Assembly (NCBI GenBank): GCA_026391255.1
Contig: JAPLDU010000049.1
Coordinates: 37,433-92,838, forward strand
From: Bacteroidia bacterium
GTDB taxonomy: Bacteria > Bacteroidota > Bacteroidia > Bacteroidales > JAPLDU01
Length of the DNA stretch: 55,406 nt
Direction: 5' to 3'
The notes below the pieces were generated by a model. It saw only the letters and a list, made by a program, of their open reading frames with translations, searched no databases and was not told where the DNA came from. This document shows, piece after piece, positions 1 through 8,618 of this stretch. Numbering within the stretch: position 1 is the stretch's first letter; the number at the start of each line of letters is the position of its first letter. Both the position numbers and the translations under genes were made by a program.

Positions 1-1
1 C

Positions 2-1153
2 ATAAATGAGAATGATAATTTCCACCATGCCGATGCTGAAGGATTTTCTGCAGCTATTTCACCATCTTACGAATATGCTGATATTGATGCACTGAATAAC
101 AAAACTATCACCGGGACAGAGTTTTCAATAACCATGAAAAATGAAGCGCTTGAAACTCACTGCATAAACGAGATAAAACTGCTTGCTTGTCCGCGAAAAG
201 AAGGCCAAAGAATTTACCAGTCAGATAAAGATGAGTTTTACTTATGCAGGAACAATTATCCACTTGCTTCAGCCAGGGGAGATGAAGGAGACATCAGTGC
301 CCTGCTGGCATATGATGACGGGCAGGAACGTTTCAGTCCTGCCGATGAAAATAACCTGAAAAGCAAAGAAGAGATATTTCTGGAATTTGATCATGTAAAT
401 ACTTCAGATCAACATGGACTTATCATCAGTTTTCGCCAGACTTTGATGACCACCTATCTCATTTATAATGCAATTGCCTATATGGGAGATGAAGTTGGCG
501 ATGTATTTGCCGGCATAGAAACATCAGGCAGTGAATCCGGGTTAATAAAAAAGGGAATACTCAATGAGTTGGGCAAAATTGATGTATACACCCTGAACAA
601 TGATAAAAATAACTGGGAATACCAGGGGGGTTGGTACGAAACAGGTCCCATTGCCATGAACCACCAGATTCTGCCATTGAAATTTAAAGAAGACCAGGAA
701 CATATAAAAATCAAATTAGTAATAAATAAGGGTTATTGGCGTATCGATTATCTTGCTCTGACCGATATCATTGAGAAAACGGAACCCATTGAAATTCAGC
801 CTTCCTTCGTGATAAACAAAGGCAAAACTAATGACAAGGCTCTGGCGCTGGTCACTGATCCCGATCACTATTTGGTATCTATGCCGGGAGATAAATATAA
901 ATTCATTTTTAACCTGCCTTCCCCACAACAGGACTACGAGTTATTTCTGTACTCCAAAGGATATTATCTTGAATGGATGCGTAATAGCTGGCTTCATGAA
1001 AAGAATAAATTTAAGCTTTGGCAAATGTTACATACACCCGCTGCATACCTTCGGCATGAAGCTAAAAAATTCAAGATTTACGAACATAATATGGAACAAC
1101 AATTCTGGGATTCAAAAATTGAAACCAATCAATTTTCCTTGTATGAAAACTAA
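2..1153 (+). CDS. Conserved hypothetical protein, 5'-truncated by window edge
   Basis: The frame is open from base 2 with no stop, so the gene begins outside the window; 383 residues are visible. The ATG at 134 is internal to this frame and should not be taken as the true start. I do not recognise the family. The visible part looks like a soluble mixed alpha/beta protein with no membrane segment. It has an acidic middle part and an aromatic stretch near the C-terminus (YYLEWMRNSWL) that I associate with long Bacteroidota hypothetical proteins. The stop overlaps the next gene by 11 bases, which implies translational coupling with the small lipoprotein that follows. Function unknown. Confidence 0.6.
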   Translation: MNENDNFHHADAEGFSAAISPSYEYADIDALNNKTITGTEFSITMKNEALETHCINEIKLLACPRKEGQRIYQSDKDEFYLCRNNYPLASARGDEGDISALLAYDDGQERFSPADENNLKSKEEIFLEFDHVNTSDQHGLIISFRQTLMTTYLIYNAIAYMGDEVGDVFAGIETSGSESGLIKKGILNELGKIDVYTLNNDKNNWEYQGGWYETGPIAMNHQILPLKFKEDQEHIKIKLVINKGYWRIDYLALTDIIEKTEPIEIQPSFVINKGKTNDKALALVTDPDHYLVSMPGDKYKFIFNLPSPQQDYELFLYSKGYYLEWMRNSWLHEKNKFKLWQMLHTPAAYLRHEAKKFKIYEHNMEQQFWDSKIETNQFSLYEN

Positions 1154-1643
1154 ATTTTCTATTCATATCTTCATCCTGGCAGTTTTTCTTTGTTCCTGCC
1201 GGTTTCCTGATTATCTGTCCGAACCTGAAGATATAGGAGTAAACAGGTATGGCGCGGAGATCTTTTTACAGCTAAACAACCAGAAAAACCTCAAAGGAGA
1301 ACTTTTATCAGTTGAACAAAATAGTGTGTACCTATTGACTGACAGCGCTGACAGGTTCAAGCTGGTTATTATTCCAGTAAATGCCATAGAACGTTATAAA
1401 GCGCTTTATGCCCGACCGAAGAATTATGAACCCAGCATACCCCTGTTATCACTTCTTTCCTTTTCAAACGGACTTTTTGCTATATTCACCCTTCCTCTGA
1501 GCCTTATCACTACTTTATCAATAGTTAATGGTGCTGAATTATCAGTTGCAATTAAAGGCAGGAACTTTGATGAATTGAAAATGTTTTCCAGGTATCCGCA
1601 GGGAATACCCAAAGGAATAAACCTGAAGGACATTAAACGATAA
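1143..1643 (+). CDS. Small predicted lipoprotein
   Basis: A 166-residue protein. I chose the ATG at 1143 rather than an earlier in-frame codon because it starts a classic lipoprotein signal: K2/K4, a hydrophobic stretch of residues 5-16, then the lipobox LCSC with the acylated Cys at residue 19. The mature part has a central hydrophobic segment rich in Leu, Ser and Phe (about residues 100-135) that could be a membrane helix or buried hairpin. No known domain is recognised. The start lies inside the end of the preceding gene (11-base overlap), so the two are probably co-translated and may work together at the cell envelope. Confidence 0.6.
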   Translation: MKTKFSIHIFILAVFLCSCRFPDYLSEPEDIGVNRYGAEIFLQLNNQKNLKGELLSVEQNSVYLLTDSADRFKLVIIPVNAIERYKALYARPKNYEPSIPLLSLLSFSNGLFAIFTLPLSLITTLSIVNGAELSVAIKGRNFDELKMFSRYPQGIPKGINLKDIKR

Positions 1644-1675
1644 GAGTATATAACGGCAGCCGGAGTCTAATAAGT

Positions 1676-2998
1676 TTAAATCTTGTCCCAGAGATGCTGC
1701 CTGTAAGATTCCCTGGCAACAGGCTGGCAATCATCGATGCTGTTTACATATTTTGTTGTATATGCCAGGAACTCTATAAAATCCGGTGCGCGACGGATTC
1801 CTTCCCCGATATTCAGCAAAACAATATCGCCCTCTTTAAGATAGCCAAGCTTTAATGAGTCAAAGAATCCACCGACGGTGACCGCGGAAGCAGGACCGAG
1901 TCTCACAGCAGCTTCATAAGCAACCAGTCGTGCCACATCCACAGTTTTCTCCTCATCAAATGCCAGAATTTCGCCTCTGCTTTTATGAACCAGCGGGCCA
2001 ACAACGGGAAATGCCGTGGGATTGCCGGTTGATAAGGTTTGTATACGGGTAACGGGATTTTTATAAACAGGGTAATCAAACTCCCATCCGTGAGGAAAGT
2101 TCTTTGCTTTGGCGTCATCCCAGGCATGAGCCATTGGTGCGCAGTTACCAGGCTGTGTGAGAATAAAACGGGGCATTTCAAATAACTTAAGATTTGAATT
2201 ATCAAATTCTTCACAGGCCTTTGCAATACCAATGGGGCCGGATCCTCCGCTGAGCGCCTGCATGTAGACAGTGGGAAAATCAGGAAGTAGCCTGAGCCAT
2301 TCATAAACCATGGTTTTTTTAGCTTCAATCCGCATCGGGTCGAAATTACCTGCAGAAAGCAATATCCCGTATTTAGTTGCATATTCTTTGGCCAGCTCTT
2401 TTGCCCTGTGGTAATCGCCATCCACCCGGTAAACAGTCTGTCCGAAACAGCCGATTTCCGCTTCCTGAGATTTGATGGAAATCTGTGGAATAAATGCTGA
2501 AAGCGAAATACCTGCAGCAGCCAGGTAACGTGAATAAGCCACTCCGATATTCCCCGTACTGGCCACAACATACCGGCTGATGTTATTTTCTTTCAGGATA
2601 CTTGCCACCATTGTCCCGGCAAGATCCTTGAAAGTACCGGTCGAATAATTGTCGTCCTGGCGATGAGCCCATACTATAATATTCAGTCCGTATTTTTCTT
2701 TTGAATATCTTTCCAGGAAGTTCCAGCGCTCAAGAGGGACAACCCCTTCACCACCACTGGATACAATATTTTCCCTGTTCATCAGTGGCAGGTAATCAAA
2801 GTAATTCCATAAGCTGGCAGGTTTAAAAGATTTATCCATGATCATCCGGATAAAATTCTTCATTTCATCATAGTACCAGACGTTTACAAGCAAACTGTTA
2901 CAATCAGGACATTTCTGACCGAAACGGAACCAACTGGCAAAATCAGCTATCTTTAATCCGCACTTGCTGCAGTGCATAAAATACTTCCGATTATTCAT
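1676..2998 (-). CDS. Threonine-synthase-like PLP enzyme; candidate cysteate synthase
   Basis: 440 residues, fold type II PLP enzyme. An N-terminal zinc-ribbon-like motif has Cys10, Cys13, Cys30 and Cys33. The PLP lysine is expected at Lys124 in TGTFKDLAG, and STGNIGVAY (147-155) fits a cofactor-binding loop. Threonine synthase would normally sit with thrA/thrB; here the neighbours are a PAPS reductase and a serine-palmitoyltransferase-like enzyme. Known: archaeal cysteate synthase evolved from threonine synthase and makes L-cysteate from O-phosphoserine and sulfite, and cysteate is the head-group precursor of Bacteroidota sulfonolipids. Inference: this gene supplies cysteate. A true threonine synthase or another beta-replacement enzyme is the alternative. 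It is separated from the upstream reductase gene by 226 bases containing repeat words. Confidence 0.7.
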   Translation of the reverse strand: MNNRKYFMHCSKCGLKIADFASWFRFGQKCPDCNSLLVNVWYYDEMKNFIRMIMDKSFKPASLWNYFDYLPLMNRENIVSSGGEGVVPLERWNFLERYSKEKYGLNIIVWAHRQDDNYSTGTFKDLAGTMVASILKENNISRYVVASTGNIGVAYSRYLAAAGISLSAFIPQISIKSQEAEIGCFGQTVYRVDGDYHRAKELAKEYATKYGILLSAGNFDPMRIEAKKTMVYEWLRLLPDFPTVYMQALSGGSGPIGIAKACEEFDNSNLKLFEMPRFILTQPGNCAPMAHAWDDAKAKNFPHGWEFDYPVYKNPVTRIQTLSTGNPTAFPVVGPLVHKSRGEILAFDEEKTVDVARLVAYEAAVRLGPASAVTVGGFFDSLKLGYLKEGDIVLLNIGEGIRRAPDFIEFLAYTTKYVNSIDDCQPVARESYRQHLWDKI

Positions 2999-3010
2999 GA
3001 ATTATGATTT

Positions 3011-3128
3011 TTGAATGGTGATCCGCCTGTGGCGGAGTGAATGGTGATTGGTGAATGGTGAGTGAAAATGAATAGTTCCAGGTATCAAGTCATTTCATCA
3101 CTTCATCACCTCATCACTTGTGACTTAC
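3011..3128. repeat. Intergenic word array with embedded palindrome
   Basis: Units related to GTGAATG are followed by units of TCATCAC type and then TTGTGACTTAC. The perfect palindrome TCCGCC-TGT-GGCGGA lies at 3022-3036, inside the GTGAATG block. It belongs to the same family as the arrays listed further on. Confidence 0.8.
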
Positions 3129-3224
3129 AATAAAGTATGATGATTATATTATCAGAAAAAATCATTTTATGGAGAAAACCCAGCCTGTCGTGATGGCAGA
3201 CTATTATTGCATAATTCTTCAGGG

Positions 3225-3971
3225 CTAAGAATCAATATTCAGTTCATAGTTTATCAGTTCATTATGCAGTCCGCACTCTGTTTTGTAGAAATCTTTCCAG
3301 CGTCCGTTCCTTTCCCCGTTTTCAATAGAATTTTTTGTCGTACAACTTTCCGGGGAACAGCCAACTGATGTATATCCGTTATCATAAAGGGAAAGATATG
3401 GTAGTTTGTTCGCTCTGATATATGACCAAACGTCATTCCATGTCCAGTAGATAAGGGGATGTATCCTGAGAAAACCATCGGCATCATTCATGAACATATC
3501 AACATTCTGCCTGCTGGGACTCTGATCCTTACGCAACCCTGCAATCCAGTTCATGATATTTGAGTTCTTCATGTATTTTTTTAAAGGCTCTACCTTGTTG
3601 ATATGACAACAAAGATCAGGGTCGGTATTGTAAAGCTCCTGTCCGTAATTTCTGTTCAGTTCTTCTTTGGAAATTTCCGGGTGCAGGGTGATGATGTTAT
3701 ATCCGAAATCATTGATCAACTGCTCACGAAGTTTCAATGTTTCCACAAAGTGAAAACCTGTATCAATGAAAACAACCGGGAAATTATTCTTAATCCGGTT
3801 AATCATGTGCATCAACACAATGCTGGAGATTTTAAAGGAAGCTGTCATTGAAAGATCAGGATAGAACTCGTTAATCACGAAATGCAACACTTCTTCAGGT
3901 GTAGCATGTATGAATCTTTCATTTAATTCCGTCAGATCGTATGTTGATGAGTTTGCTTTTTCAATAAACAT
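3225..3971 (-). CDS. cysH: Phosphoadenylyl-/adenylyl-sulfate reductase family protein
   Basis: 248 residues from the ATG at 3971; an upstream in-frame TTG would add three residues. It reduces PAPS or APS to sulfite. SFKISSIVLMH (45-55) is the nucleotide-binding loop, and the C-terminal catalytic motif TECGLH has Cys233. The paired cysteines Cys121-Cys122, with Cys205 and Cys210, resemble the [4Fe-4S] ligands of APS-type reductases. The second pair is spaced CX4C (CSPESC) rather than the usual CX2C, a two-residue insertion. No sulfate adenylyltransferase or sulfite reductase gene is adjacent, which suggests sulfite is used as a product, consistent with cysteate synthesis by the downstream PLP enzyme. 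It is transcribed 69 bases after the oxoamine synthase gene. Confidence 0.85.
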   Translation of the reverse strand: MFIEKANSSTYDLTELNERFIHATPEEVLHFVINEFYPDLSMTASFKISSIVLMHMINRIKNNFPVVFIDTGFHFVETLKLREQLINDFGYNIITLHPEISKEELNRNYGQELYNTDPDLCCHINKVEPLKKYMKNSNIMNWIAGLRKDQSPSRQNVDMFMNDADGFLRIHPLIYWTWNDVWSYIRANKLPYLSLYDNGYTSVGCSPESCTTKNSIENGERNGRWKDFYKTECGLHNELINYELNIDS

Positions 3972-4040
3972 AGATAGCAATTTATCAAACCGCTAAATTA
4001 AATAATTTATGCAAATATGTAAATTTTGAATGAAAAAATA

Positions 4041-5285
4041 TCATATTACTTTTATAACATTTTCTCCGTCATATTTCCCGGCGGCTAATTTTTTCTTGAC
4101 TTCCTCGAAAGCGTTTATGGTATAATCCACATCAGCAATAGTATGAGAAGCAGTTGGTATCAGTCTGAGCATGATCACTCCTTTAGGCACAACAGGGTAG
4201 ACAACAATAGAGCAGAAAATATTATAATTTTCCCTCAGGTCCATCAGCACATTGGTTCCCTGGGCTGTATTACCCGAAAAGAAAACCGGTGTAACAGGTG
4301 ATTCAGTGTTTCCAAGATTAAAACCTCTGATTTTCAAGCCATGTTGTAAAACTGATACGATGTTCCAAAGATTTTCCCTAAGTTCCGGTACTGTTTTTAC
4401 CAACTCAAGTCTTTTCATTGCACCAATAACCATGGGCATAGGCAGTGATTTGGCAAATATCTGTGAGCGCATGGTATATCTCAGATAATCAATAATATCC
4501 TGATTTGAAGCGACGAATGCACCTATTCCTGCCATGGATTTTGCAAATGTTCCAAAGTAAAGATCTACATCATCCTGTACTCCAAGGTGTTCGCCTGTTC
4601 CGGCACCAGTATTTCCCATTGTTCCGAAACCATGGGCATCATCGACAAGCAGTCTGAACCTGAAGCGTTTCTTTAACCCGATTATCTTGTCAAGTTTGCC
4701 CAGGTCTCCGGCCATACCAAATACCCCTTCAGTAATGACCAATATCCCGCCTCCGGTTTTTTCCACGAGCTTTTCAGCTCTTTCCAGTTCTTTTTCAAGA
4801 TTGACAATGTCGTTGTGTGGATAAACAAATCTTTTTCCGAAATGCAACCTCAGGCCGTCAAGAATACAGGCGTGAGAATCAGAATCATATACAATAACAT
4901 CATTCCGGTCAACCAATGAATCTATAATAGAAACCATGCCCTGGTAACCATAGTTCAACAAGTAGGCAGCTTCTTTGCTTTCAAACTGAGCCAGTTGTTT
5001 TTCCAGTTCAATATGTTGAAGTGTCTGGCCTGACATGATTCTCGCTCCCATCGGGTAGGCAAGTCCCCACTCAGCAGATGCTTCCGCATCTACCTTCCTG
5101 ACATCTGGATGGTTTGCCAAACCTAAATAATTATTCAGGCTCCATGTCAATACTTCTTTTCCGCGAAATTTCATCCATGGTTTGATTTCCCCTTCCAGCC
5201 TGGGAAAAGTGTAATAACCATCGGCAACCTGCTGGTACTGCCCCAGGGGTGTCTTTTTTGTTCTTAATTTATCGAAAATATCCAA
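4041..5285 (-). CDS. Alpha-oxoamine synthase (SPT-like); candidate cysteate fatty acyltransferase
   Basis: 414 residues, fold type I PLP enzyme of the serine palmitoyltransferase / KBL family. It would condense an amino acid with an acyl thioester with loss of CO2. Seen: the aldimine lysine Lys249 in GTFAKSMAGIG, the cofactor aspartate motif DDAHGFG (215-221), the stacking histidine His138 in DSDSHACILDG, and ARIMSG (81-86). The reading frame has no usable ATG near the family's normal N-terminus. The best start is the TTG at 5285 giving MDIFDKL; an in-frame TAA lies just upstream. Known: Bacteroidota use SPT-family enzymes for sphingolipids (serine) and for capnine sulfonolipids (cysteate). 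Inference: the sulfite and cysteate neighbours favour cysteate as substrate. Serine or glycine remain possible. Confidence 0.8.
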   Translation of the reverse strand: MDIFDKLRTKKTPLGQYQQVADGYYTFPRLEGEIKPWMKFRGKEVLTWSLNNYLGLANHPDVRKVDAEASAEWGLAYPMGARIMSGQTLQHIELEKQLAQFESKEAAYLLNYGYQGMVSIIDSLVDRNDVIVYDSDSHACILDGLRLHFGKRFVYPHNDIVNLEKELERAEKLVEKTGGGILVITEGVFGMAGDLGKLDKIIGLKKRFRFRLLVDDAHGFGTMGNTGAGTGEHLGVQDDVDLYFGTFAKSMAGIGAFVASNQDIIDYLRYTMRSQIFAKSLPMPMVIGAMKRLELVKTVPELRENLWNIVSVLQHGLKIRGFNLGNTESPVTPVFFSGNTAQGTNVLMDLRENYNIFCSIVVYPVVPKGVIMLRLIPTASHTIADVDYTINAFEEVKKKLAAGKYDGENVIKVI

Positions 5286-5710
5286 GTCAATACTGATTTA
5301 TTTGCAATTTTTTAATATTGCAAAAGTAGTGTTTTTTTAACATGCTCCAATTTTTGAGTTATGCAAGTTGATTATTGATTTATAATTGCTCACTTAAATA
5401 TGTATAACCTGTATAAATATATAAATTCTAAACTGTTTATTATTTCCGGTTTATTTTTCAATCTTTGGAAAAGGAAATTGATGATATTGTAACAACTGAC
5501 TATTCAATGTCATTTAGTCAAAAATGGAACGTTGATTTCACAGATGAATATGATAAACGCAGATAATATTAACATCCGGAAAATCATACAAAATCATAAC
5601 AATCTGCGTTAACTGCGTTCTATTGATATTTGCCAACTAATCGAATTTGAAGAATAATCATATATTTTGCATATTTACAGTTATTTAATTAAGAAAAGAA
5701 TATATGAACA
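5286..5710. other. Divergent intergenic region with a 9-bp inverted repeat
   Basis: This AT-rich stretch lies between two divergent genes and must hold both promoters, but I see no exact TTTG-N19/21-TAnnTTTG pair. AACGCAGAT (5556-5564) and ATCTGCGTT (5602-5610) form a perfect inverted repeat with a 37-base loop, followed by a partial repeat AACTGCGTTC. The loop contains the direct repeat AAATCATA. No ORF is seen. Confidence 0.5.
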
Positions 5711-6511
5711 ATGATGAAAGCATTTGAAAATAAGGTAATCTGGATCACCGGAGCATCCTCGGGTATAGGAGAAGAACTTGCCTTCCGGTTTGCTGCTGAA
5801 AATGCATTGCTGGTATTGTCATCCCGTCGTTTTGATGAGTTGATCAGGATCAGGGAAAAATGCAGGATGACAGAAGAACAATGCATGATCATTCAACTGG
5901 ATATGACTGATTGTCAAAATTTTCAGGATGCTGTGGATCAGGTGATCAGACAATTCGGAAGGATTGATATACTTATTAATAATGCAGGTATCAGTCAACG
6001 GGCTTTAGCCATTGTTACGCTTCCCGAAACGGAACGCAGGATCATGGAAGTAAATTTTTTTGGTGTTATAAACCTAAGCAGGCAGGTATTGAAAGAAATG
6101 CTAAAAGCAGGCAGCGGACATATCGTGGTACTCAGCAGTATGGCCGGAAAATTCGGATTCCCTCTGCGGTCAGCTTATGCTGCTTCAAAACACGCCCTGC
6201 ATGGTTATTTTGAAACATTAAGATTAGAAATGAAAAAGGAAAACATCGTTGTAACCATGGTGGTTCCTGGTAGAATTAAGACTAATATTTCATTGAATTC
6301 AGTCACCGGTAACGGTTCAGCCTACGGGATCATGGACAAGGGTCAAATAAACGGAATCCCTGTTTCCAGAGCCTGCATCAAAATAATTAAAGGTATAAAA
6401 AACAAGAAATTTGAAGTAATCATAGCCCGGCAGGAGAAAATTCTGCTTCTTCTGAAACGCTTTCTGCCTTCACTCTACTTCTATTTGTCCGGAAGGATAA
6501 GCTCCACCTGA
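5711..6511 (+). CDS. Short-chain dehydrogenase/reductase; candidate 3-ketocapnine reductase
   Basis: 266 residues, classical SDR. Seen: cofactor loop TGASSGIG (13-20), NNAG (90-93), catalytic Ser142/Ser143, Tyr156 and Lys160 in YAASK. The C-terminus (about 240-262) is basic then hydrophobic, like the membrane-associated DHRS7 / 3-ketosphinganine reductase subgroup. ATG codons at 5711 and 5714 are both possible starts. It is divergent from the oxoamine synthase and shares its upstream region. Known: SPT-type products are 3-keto compounds reduced by SDR enzymes. Inference: it reduces 3-ketocapnine (or 3-ketosphinganine). A general fatty-ketone or sterol-like SDR cannot be excluded from sequence alone. 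Confidence 0.75.
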   Translation: MMKAFENKVIWITGASSGIGEELAFRFAAENALLVLSSRRFDELIRIREKCRMTEEQCMIIQLDMTDCQNFQDAVDQVIRQFGRIDILINNAGISQRALAIVTLPETERRIMEVNFFGVINLSRQVLKEMLKAGSGHIVVLSSMAGKFGFPLRSAYAASKHALHGYFETLRLEMKKENIVVTMVVPGRIKTNISLNSVTGNGSAYGIMDKGQINGIPVSRACIKIIKGIKNKKFEVIIARQEKILLLLKRFLPSLYFYLSGRISST

Positions 6512-6553
6512 TTTTTTTGTAATTCAAACGGTTAAAAGTAACAGAAATCAGGA

Positions 6554-6737
6554 TACTTACTACGATTTACGAATTACGACTTATGACTTATGACTTACGA
6601 ATTACGAATTACGACTTACGAATTACGACTTATGACTTACGACTTGCGACTTATGACTTATGACTTATGACTTACGACTTACGACTTACGACTTACGACT
6701 TACGACTTATGACTTACGACTTATGACTTAGGACTTA
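6554..6737. repeat. 7-bp word array (ACTTACG / ACTTATG / AATTACG)
   Basis: About 25 consecutive heptads, mostly ACTTACG, ACTTATG and AATTACG, fill almost all of the gap between the SDR and ferredoxin genes. The downstream end runs into a possible -7 element TATATTTG (6767-6774) of the next gene. Confidence 0.9.
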
Positions 6738-6808
6738 TATTATTAATTCAAGTAAATTTTAATTTATATATTTGCGCATTTAATTACTATAATACCTATT
6801 AATTCAAA

Positions 6809-7708
6809 ATGAAGAGACAAATAGTTAATATTGACAGAGATAAGTGCAATGGGTGTGGATTATGCATTCCGAATTGTCAGGAAGGAGCTTTACAAATTCT
6901 CGATGGCAAAGCAACATTAGTAAGTGATCTGATGTGTGACGGTCTGGGTGCGTGTATCGGTTATTGCCCCGAAGGTGCGATAAGTATTGAAGAAAGAGAA
7001 GCAGTACCTTACGATGAAGTGATGGTAATTAAGGGAATTATTCCTCAGGGAAAAAATGTGATCATCGCACACCTGAAGCATCTGAAACAACATGAAGAAT
7101 TTGAATATATGAAACAGGGAGTTACTTATCTCAGGGAGAACCAGCCGGATTTGACCTTTGACCTGGCAGAAGTTGTGGCTGCTGTTCATGCTGCCGGAAA
7201 CACTCACCAACATCAACACATTCATCATGACAAAACACATGCAGAAAATGAAGGTGGTTGTCCCGGTTCTAGGGAAAGATCCTTTGCTCCTGCATCACCG
7301 GTACAAAACGATATTACCGAAATCAGCTCAGAATTACGACAATGGCCTGTACAGTTACATCTGGTCAACCCTGTGGCTTCATACTTTAAAAACTCAGACC
7401 TTGTACTGACAGCAGATTGTGTGGCATATACCATAGCAAATTTTCACCAAAAATACCTGAGGGGGAAAAGTATTGCCATTGCCTGTCCCAAGCTTGACTC
7501 AAACAAGGAAATTTACATTGAAAAAATAACACGGATGATCGATGAATCATTACTGAATACCATCACAGTCATGAAAATGGAGGTTCCATGCTGCAGCGGA
7601 TTATTGCAAATTGCACAAATTGCCAGCCGGGATGCAAAACGTAAAATACCTGTTAAGTCCATCACTGTAGGAATCCAGGGAGATATCCAGGAAGAACAGT
7701 GGGTGTGA
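6809..7708 (+). CDS. 4Fe-4S ferredoxin-domain protein
   Basis: 299 residues. The N-terminus has a ferredoxin fold: Cys13, Cys16, Cys19 and Cys23 form a classical CX2CX2CX3C cluster. A second, shorter motif has Cys43, Cys49 and Cys53 before a proline, so the second cluster may be incomplete or use another ligand. A His-rich linker (HQHQHIHH, about 134-141) joins this to a C-terminal domain with CPKLD and MEVPCCSGL, conserved features of this family in anaerobes. Probable role: cytoplasmic electron transfer. A TATATTTG -7 element lies 35 bases upstream. The downstream neighbours (YgbA family, cupins) hint at a nitrosative-stress setting, but the partner enzyme is not in the window. Confidence 0.8.
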   Translation: MKRQIVNIDRDKCNGCGLCIPNCQEGALQILDGKATLVSDLMCDGLGACIGYCPEGAISIEEREAVPYDEVMVIKGIIPQGKNVIIAHLKHLKQHEEFEYMKQGVTYLRENQPDLTFDLAEVVAAVHAAGNTHQHQHIHHDKTHAENEGGCPGSRERSFAPASPVQNDITEISSELRQWPVQLHLVNPVASYFKNSDLVLTADCVAYTIANFHQKYLRGKSIAIACPKLDSNKEIYIEKITRMIDESLLNTITVMKMEVPCCSGLLQIAQIASRDAKRKIPVKSITVGIQGDIQEEQWV

Positions 7709-7716
7709 AAAATATA

Positions 7717-7846
7717 TGAGTGATGAATGATTAATGATGAATGATGAGTGATGAATGATGAGTGATAAGTTAAAAAGTGATAAGTTATAAGGAATTTGTG
7801 ACTTGTGACTTGTGACTTGTGACTTACGACTTAAAACTTACGACTT
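7717..7846. repeat. Word array (GTGATGA-type, then ACTTGTG, then ACTTACG)
   Basis: Units run in order from GTGATGA/ATGATGA forms through AAGTGATAAGTT to ACTTGTG and finally ACTTACG. It fills the gap between the ferredoxin-like and YgbA genes. Confidence 0.85.
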
Positions 7847-7863
7847 TCCAATTCTTTTAAAGA

Positions 7864-8214
7864 ATGAAGAGAAACCGGCTGGATATTGAAAAACGGACAG
7901 TGGATGCCATGATTTCCGTTTATTGCTGGGCCAGACATGGGGAAAGAACAACTTTATGCCCTGAATGTGCCGGATTACTTGAATATAGCTTACAGAGAGT
8001 CAATAAATGTATCTTTGGAGAAGATAAACCGCAGTGCAAAACCTGCCCTGTTCATTGTTATTCACCTGAAATGAAAGAAAGGATAAAAAAAGTAATGCGC
8101 TTTTCAGGACCAAAAATGATCTTTCATTATCCTTTGTTATCTGTTATTCATTTGTTTCATAGAAAAATAAATTTAAATGGAAAAAAAACTGTTTTACCCC
8201 GGAAAACCATTTGA
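7864..8214 (+). CDS. ygbA: YgbA-family (nitrous oxide-stimulated promoter family) protein
   Basis: 116 residues, full length for the family. Six cysteines sit in a family-typical pattern: Cys32-X2-Cys35 (LCPEC), Cys49, then Cys58-X2-Cys61-X3-Cys65 (CKTCPVHC), suggesting metal or Fe-S binding. The middle motif SPEMKERIKKVMRFSGP and a hydrophobic C-terminus (HYPLLSVIHLFH) also match. Known: E. coli ygbA is induced by nitric oxide through NsrR and supports growth under nitrosative stress. The 3' end overlaps the following cupin gene by 38 bases, a strong sign of co-expression. No known NO-sensing regulator gene lies nearby. Confidence 0.85.
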   Translation: MKRNRLDIEKRTVDAMISVYCWARHGERTTLCPECAGLLEYSLQRVNKCIFGEDKPQCKTCPVHCYSPEMKERIKKVMRFSGPKMIFHYPLLSVIHLFHRKINLNGKKTVLPRKTI

Positions 8215-8515
8215 CTTCAGAAAAGAAGTGGAATATTCTGAAGAAGGGATTGTCAGCAAAAGAGTACTCGACAAGAAAACCGGCAATGTAAGTCTTTTTG
8301 CGTTTGACAAGGGACAAAGACTGAGCGAGCATACAGCTCCGTTCGATGCCATGGTGCAGGTACTTGAAGGCAAAGCCGAAATCATCATCGACAAAGTACC
8401 AAACCTATTGTCTGAAGGTGAGTCCATCATTATGCCAGCCAACATTCCACATGCTGTGGTGGCCGCCGAAAAATTCAAAATGCTTCTGACCATGATCAAA
8501 GAAGCAGCCGACTAA
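8177..8515 (+). CDS. Cupin-domain protein
   Basis: 112 residues, a single small cupin barrel. The region EHTAPFDAMVQVLEG (about 53-67) corresponds to cupin motif 1, and MPANIPHAVVA (about 92-102) to motif 2. Motif 1 keeps one His but lacks the second His of the usual HXH metal pair, so metal binding may be altered. The start lies within the last codons of the YgbA-family gene (38-base overlap, different frame), so the pair is translationally linked. Many such cupins in anaerobes have no known substrate; a redox or stress-sensing role beside YgbA is inference. Confidence 0.8.
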   Translation: MEKKLFYPGKPFDFRKEVEYSEEGIVSKRVLDKKTGNVSLFAFDKGQRLSEHTAPFDAMVQVLEGKAEIIIDKVPNLLSEGESIIMPANIPHAVVAAEKFKMLLTMIKEAAD

Positions 8516-8618
8516 CATATAATTGTAGCTTATTACTTTATAGCATTTTTCTCTTGCGTCATTAGCGTCTTTTGCGTTAAAATTTAACCCTAACTTAGAC
8601 GAGCCAGAACCAAACTAT

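Noticed and set aside
831-1142. N-terminal extension of the lipoprotein frame
   Set aside because: It overlaps the preceding gene completely and would bury the lipoprotein signal; ATG at 1143 is preferred.
7864-8214. Frameshift between the YgbA-family gene and the cupin
   Set aside because: Both proteins are complete and belong to separate families; the 38-base overlap is a normal coupled arrangement.
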